Below are positions 41,885 through 44,455 of a stretch of DNA of 44,455 nt, one piece after another (the first letter of the stretch is position 1; every line of letters starts with the position of its first letter). Location: the NCBI GenBank assembly GCA_030654195.1, contig JAURXV010000124.1, positions 1 to 44,455 of the forward strand. The letters run 5' to 3'. A model generated the notes under the pieces. That model was not told the origin of the DNA, searched no databases, and saw only the letters and a list, made by a program, of their open reading frames with translations. Source of the stretch: Syntrophales bacterium. Its GTDB lineage: Bacteria; Desulfobacterota; Syntrophia; Syntrophales; UBA5619. The translations under genes and the position numbers were made by a program.

Positions 41885-42487
41885 TTATTTCGATTTTGGC
41901 ATATAGTCGAAAATCTTTTTTGATAGATCGGCGGCCATATCCACGAGATCCGGCTTGAACAGGGAGTATGTTTTCTTCGCGGTATGGGATGCCTTCCAGT
42001 AAACGGAACCTGTTGCCGCATCAACCATTTTTATCGCCAGCCCAACTTCTCCGGCCTTTTCATCGGCATATTTTACATGGCCCCATTTACCCACATCTCC
42101 AACGATAATGGTGTCCACCTGATAGATTTCTCCGATCTTCCGGCAACTCTCCTTGTCGGAAACCCCGAGAGATCTCAATTTTGTTGTATAGCTCATGACG
42201 GCGTCCTGCAGCTCGCGATTATTGAACATCTGGAATCTTGCATCCATGGGGTCCATGACCCGGTCGAACCGCTTAGTCGCAACGGCGGCATCGTAAATCG
42301 CCTTCACAACTTTGTCGACTTCCTGCTCGACACCTTCCGGCATTTTAATGGCCGGGAGCACAACGGCGACTTTCGGTTTAAAGGCGCCGGCATTGGGCGC
42401 TATTTCATTATAGTTAATGGAAGCACAGCCGGTCATGGTCAACATAACCATACAGGAACAGAGTATTGCCCTCAGTCTTGCCATCAT
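41885..42487 (-). CDS. CsgG/LpoB-like lipoprotein
   Basis: 200 residues. Signal peptide ending MLTMTGCAS, a near-lipobox with lipidated Cys21. Mature part has PKVAVVLPAIKMPEG, a CsgG-like first strand, then YQVDTIIVGDVGKWGHVKYADEK and IKMVDAATGSVYWKASH, as in GNA1162/LpoB-type outer-membrane-associated lipoproteins. Function unknown. RBS AGGAGG. Its start lies in what remains of the upstream nitroreductase gene. Confidence 0.7.
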   Translation of the reverse strand: MMARLRAILCSCMVMLTMTGCASINYNEIAPNAGAFKPKVAVVLPAIKMPEGVEQEVDKVVKAIYDAAVATKRFDRVMDPMDARFQMFNNRELQDAVMSYTTKLRSLGVSDKESCRKIGEIYQVDTIIVGDVGKWGHVKYADEKAGEVGLAIKMVDAATGSVYWKASHTAKKTYSLFKPDLVDMAADLSKKIFDYMPKSK

Positions 42488-42812
42488 ATTTTCCTCCTTT
42501 GAAATTCCGACAGGACCTTCGCGAGGCCATCAACCGGACCAGTTGAACGGTGTTGAATTCTCCGTGGGGCAGCCAACGGCTATCGGCATCGAACGTGGCG
42601 TACCTTGAAGCTTCCGTATCGATGGCATGAATCGTGATCGCATCGACAGGGCAGACCGCCGCGCAATGGCCGCAGGAAAGAGATTGATCGCCGATGACAA
42701 CGGCCTTGTCTCCCTGCATGGATATGGTTTTCGATGGACAAACTTTAACGCACAGGCCGCATCCGATGCATTGGTCCGCCTCAATAACCGTTGAAACGGA
42801 GCGATCAATCAT
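42488..42812 (-). pseudogene. Truncated ferredoxin-nitroreductase fusion
   Basis: N-terminal 4Fe-4S part with CIGCGLCVKVCP (Cys15, 18, 21, 25) and SLSCGHCAAVCP, where Ser44 stands in place of the first cysteine of the second cluster. Then FNTVQLVRLMASRRSCRNFK, the start of the flavin nitroreductase domain. After that the sequence runs into the ribosome site of the downstream lipoprotein, so about 150 residues are missing. Its start overlaps the IHF-like gene end by 8 bp. Confidence 0.7.
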
Positions 42813-43086
42813 TCACAGCGCCACGGAGCACCTGGGATGGTTTGAATGTAACCACCTTTCTCGCATCAATCATCAATGATTCCCCCGTCTGGGGATTCCT
42901 GCCCTTTCGTTTTTTCTTGGCTTTGACCGTCCATTTTCCGAAACCGGAGATCATGACGTCATTTCCGCGGTAGAGATCATTCTTGATGATTGCAAAAACG
43001 CTTTCGACGATACGGACGCACTCTTTTTTGGGGATGCCGAGTTTCTCGTAAATGGAGTCGATGATATCAATCTTTGTCAGGCTCAT
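42805..43086 (-). CDS. IHF/HU-family DNA-binding protein
   Basis: 93 residues. SLTKIDIIDSIYEKLGIPK start, GNDVMISGFGKWTVKAKKKR and RKGRNPQTGESLMI, the DNA-bending arm with the intercalating Pro. Closest to the IHF-alpha type. Follows the MucR-like gene by 13 bp. Confidence 0.9.
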   Translation of the reverse strand: MSLTKIDIIDSIYEKLGIPKKECVRIVESVFAIIKNDLYRGNDVMISGFGKWTVKAKKKRKGRNPQTGESLMIDARKVVTFKPSQVLRGAVND

Positions 43087-43099
43087 GGTTGTTCTCCTT

Positions 43100-43624
43100 T
43101 CATTCTCCCATCTGCTTATTTTTTTTAGCCTCTCTTGCCGCAGCCAGCTTCTCTCCCAAACCTCTTTCCAAAGCGATCCGACGCCTCTTTTCGACGTATT
43201 CCATGGCCGCCAATGGCTGATCCTTGGGGATCTTGAATTGCCTCTTATATTGGCCTGGCTTCAAATCGTGAGCCGAGGCGATATGCCGTTTCAGGGTCTT
43301 CATGCCCGTCTTGCCGCAAATCATACAGGCAACCTGATCCGGCTTGAATGCCTCCTCGATGGTCATGGCCGGAGCCGGAGGGATTGCAGTTTTTTCTTCT
43401 GCATTCTCCGTCAAAGGTTCCGCAGATCCCTTCATTTTCTTCGCGGATGCTTTCCGTCCCTTATCCGATGTTTCAAGTGTCAAAGCTTTTCCGCCCCTGG
43501 TCAGTGCTTCGAGCGTCGCATAGACCGTCTTGATTTCCTTGAGCAGGTCATTCGACGACATTTCCGTAACGGAAGCATGGGCGATAACGATGTCCGCTGT
43601 TAAGTCGATTAAGTCTGTAGACAT
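43100..43624 (-). CDS. MucR/Ros-family transcriptional regulator
   Basis: 174 residues with a single prokaryotic zinc finger: ACMICGKTGMKTLKRHIASAHDL (Cys100, Cys103, His114, His119), then LKPGQYKRQFKIP, typical of Ros/MucR. The N-terminal 40 residues (DLTADIVIAHASVTEMSSND) match the family oligomerisation region. A low-complexity linker (45-85) makes it longer than average. Co-transcribed with the IHF-like gene. Confidence 0.9.
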   Translation of the reverse strand: MSTDLIDLTADIVIAHASVTEMSSNDLLKEIKTVYATLEALTRGGKALTLETSDKGRKASAKKMKGSAEPLTENAEEKTAIPPAPAMTIEEAFKPDQVACMICGKTGMKTLKRHIASAHDLKPGQYKRQFKIPKDQPLAAMEYVEKRRRIALERGLGEKLAAAREAKKNKQMGE

Positions 43625-43761
43625 GGTGTTGGTCCTCCTGATTAGATTATGGGTTGCTGTTTACCGACCTCATTATAACCTTGTTATTCTGACAGCGCAA
43701 TTGATAAAAAGTCTCTTGTACGTCTCGTTCTGAAAGTTCTTATGATTGCGGGTATCGGAGA

Positions 43762-43795
43762 AAAAAGGGCTAACCCATGACCGAGTTAACCCCCT
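43762..43795 (-). terminator. Terminator of tRNA-Leu
   Basis: On the minus strand GGGTTAACTC pairs with GGGTTAGCCC (with G-T pairs), followed by TTTTTT. Confidence 0.7.
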
Positions 43796-43805
43796 GTTTT
43801 CCTTA

Positions 43806-43892
43806 TGGTGCCGAAGCCGGGACTTGAACCCGGACGGATTTTGTCCACTACCCCCTCAAGATAGCGTGTCTACCAGATTCCACCACTTCGGC
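43806..43892 (-). tRNA. tRNA-Leu (anticodon GAG)
   Basis: 87 nt with encoded CCA. Acceptor GCCGAAG/CTTCGGC, anticodon stem CTATC/GGTAG with loop TTGAGGG (GAG), a class II long variable arm, and T arm CCGGGTTCAAGTCCCGG. Confidence 0.95.
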
Positions 43893-43947
43893 ATTTGCGG
43901 GAAGATTCGGCATTGCCCCTTTGCGATACCTCTTCGTCGTTGCTGGA

Positions 43948-43976
43948 AACTTATCCGTTTCAAATCGCTTTGTCAA
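43948..43976 (-). promoter_or_regulatory. Promoter of tRNA-Leu
   Basis: Minus-strand TTGACA (43971-43976), 17-nt spacer, TAAGTT (43948-43953), about 50 nt upstream of the tRNA. Confidence 0.5.
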
Positions 43977-44089
43977 TATCAAAAGAGTCCTTTGACAACG
44001 GCAGGCGGTTTCGGACCCACTCGGTGAACCTGCCGAATCAACGGCGCTTTTTCGAGGTCGTTCTATGTCCCGCCTTTCTACCGGAAGAG

Positions 44090-44452
44090 CTATTTTGCCG
44101 TCTGCGGAGCTGCCGGGACCTGAGGCGCCGGGGTGGTCGCCGGGGCAGGCGGCGCCGCCGGTTTCGACGTCGGGACCGTTTGCTGCGCTACAGGCTTGGC
44201 GGCGCCTTCCATCAAGGAACTCCCTTTGCGGGAAACCATGTAGGAGAGGCTGAGCGAGGTCAGCATGAAGATGATGGCGACCGCGGTCGTCATCTTGCTG
44301 AGGAAGCTCCCCGGACCGCTGCTTCCAAAGACGGTCTGGCTGGACCCGCCGAAGACCGCGCCCATATTTGCGCCCTTTCCCGCCTGCAAGAGCACGACGA
44401 GGATCAGGACGATACAGGCAACGACATGTACAATGGTAATCAGAATCTGCAC
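44090..44452 (-). CDS. secG: Preprotein translocase subunit SecG
   Basis: 120 residues. Two membrane helices (about 3-22 and 53-72) around the conserved QAGKGANMGAVFGGSSQTVFGSS loop. The C-terminal 45 residues are Ala/Pro-rich, a common extension. The ATG at 44452 lies 3 bases from the window edge. Confidence 0.93.
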   Translation of the reverse strand: MQILITIVHVVACIVLILVVLLQAGKGANMGAVFGGSSQTVFGSSGPGSFLSKMTTAVAIIFMLTSLSLSYMVSRKGSSLMEGAAKPVAQQTVPTSKPAAPPAPATTPAPQVPAAPQTAK

Positions 44453-44455
44453 TTT

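Noticed and set aside
1-44455. CRISPR array, rRNA operon or complete insertion sequence
   Set aside because: No regularly spaced direct repeats with unique spacers, no rRNA sequence, and no transposase gene were seen.

Overview
This window looks like the chromosome of a deltaproteobacterial (Desulfobacterota) anaerobe, most like the Syntrophus/Smithella group. That placement is inferred from gene order and protein style: a CusCBA-type efflux operon, a Liv-type ABC transporter with an embedded acyl-CoA ligase, and the run yceD-rpmF-fabD-acpP-fabF-rpiB-glyA-dCMP deaminase-nrdR-rib-nusB. Frequent GGGGACA...TGTCCCC palindromes between genes point the same way. No 16S gene or other decisive marker is present.

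Region 1 (1-4035, minus) is a metal-efflux RND operon in the order ytkA-like, cusC, cusB, cusA; cusA runs off the left edge. Region 2 (4480-4814, plus) is rpsT with its own promoter and a TTG start. Region 3 (5041-11953, minus) is livK-livG-livF-acyl-CoA ligase-livM-livH behind a strong promoter. Two inverted copies of a ~120-bp MITE-like repeat bracket the ligase and livF. Region 4 (12047-29159, minus) is a long housekeeping block: fatty acid synthesis (yceD, rpmF, fabD, acpP, fabF), rpiB, glyA, dCMP deaminase, nrdR, riboflavin genes (ribE, ribBA, ribH), nusB, a stand-alone M17 N-terminal domain, trkA/trkH, leuS, lptE and a DUF3187 outer-membrane protein. plsX, fabH, fabG and ribD, which usually sit in such clusters, are absent. 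gltX (plus) diverges from this block.

Region 5 (30825-40926) is an integrated composite island in tRNA-Glu(CTC). A 49-bp perfect direct repeat marks attL (30853-30901) and attR (38345-38393) of a ~7.5-kb element. The element carries a tyrosine recombinase, an excisionase-like HTH, a winged-helix-like protein, an array of four 24-bp palindromes, and a striking protein that joins a ParB-type domain to a Spo11/Topo VIA-like winged-helix plus Toprim region. It also carries a tightly coupled cargo operon: an HsdR_N-like nuclease, a Cys-rich lipoprotein, a 29-residue zinc-ribbon peptide and an RHH protein. Between attR and a third, 22-bp fragment of the tRNA end (40905-40926) lies a second segment with a Fic protein and a VapBC-like toxin-antitoxin pair.

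Region 6 (40958-44452) holds a beta-carbonic anhydrase (plus). Minus-strand genes follow: SecG, tRNA-Leu(GAG), a MucR/Ros regulator, an IHF/HU protein, a truncated ferredoxin-nitroreductase, a small lipoprotein, and a very short membrane gene. In that last gene an in-frame TGA is followed by an 8-bp perfect hairpin at a spacing that fits a bacterial SECIS element, so it is a candidate 60-residue selenoprotein.

The two items I rate most worth following are the ParB/Topo VIA-like protein with its palindrome array and the candidate selenoprotein.
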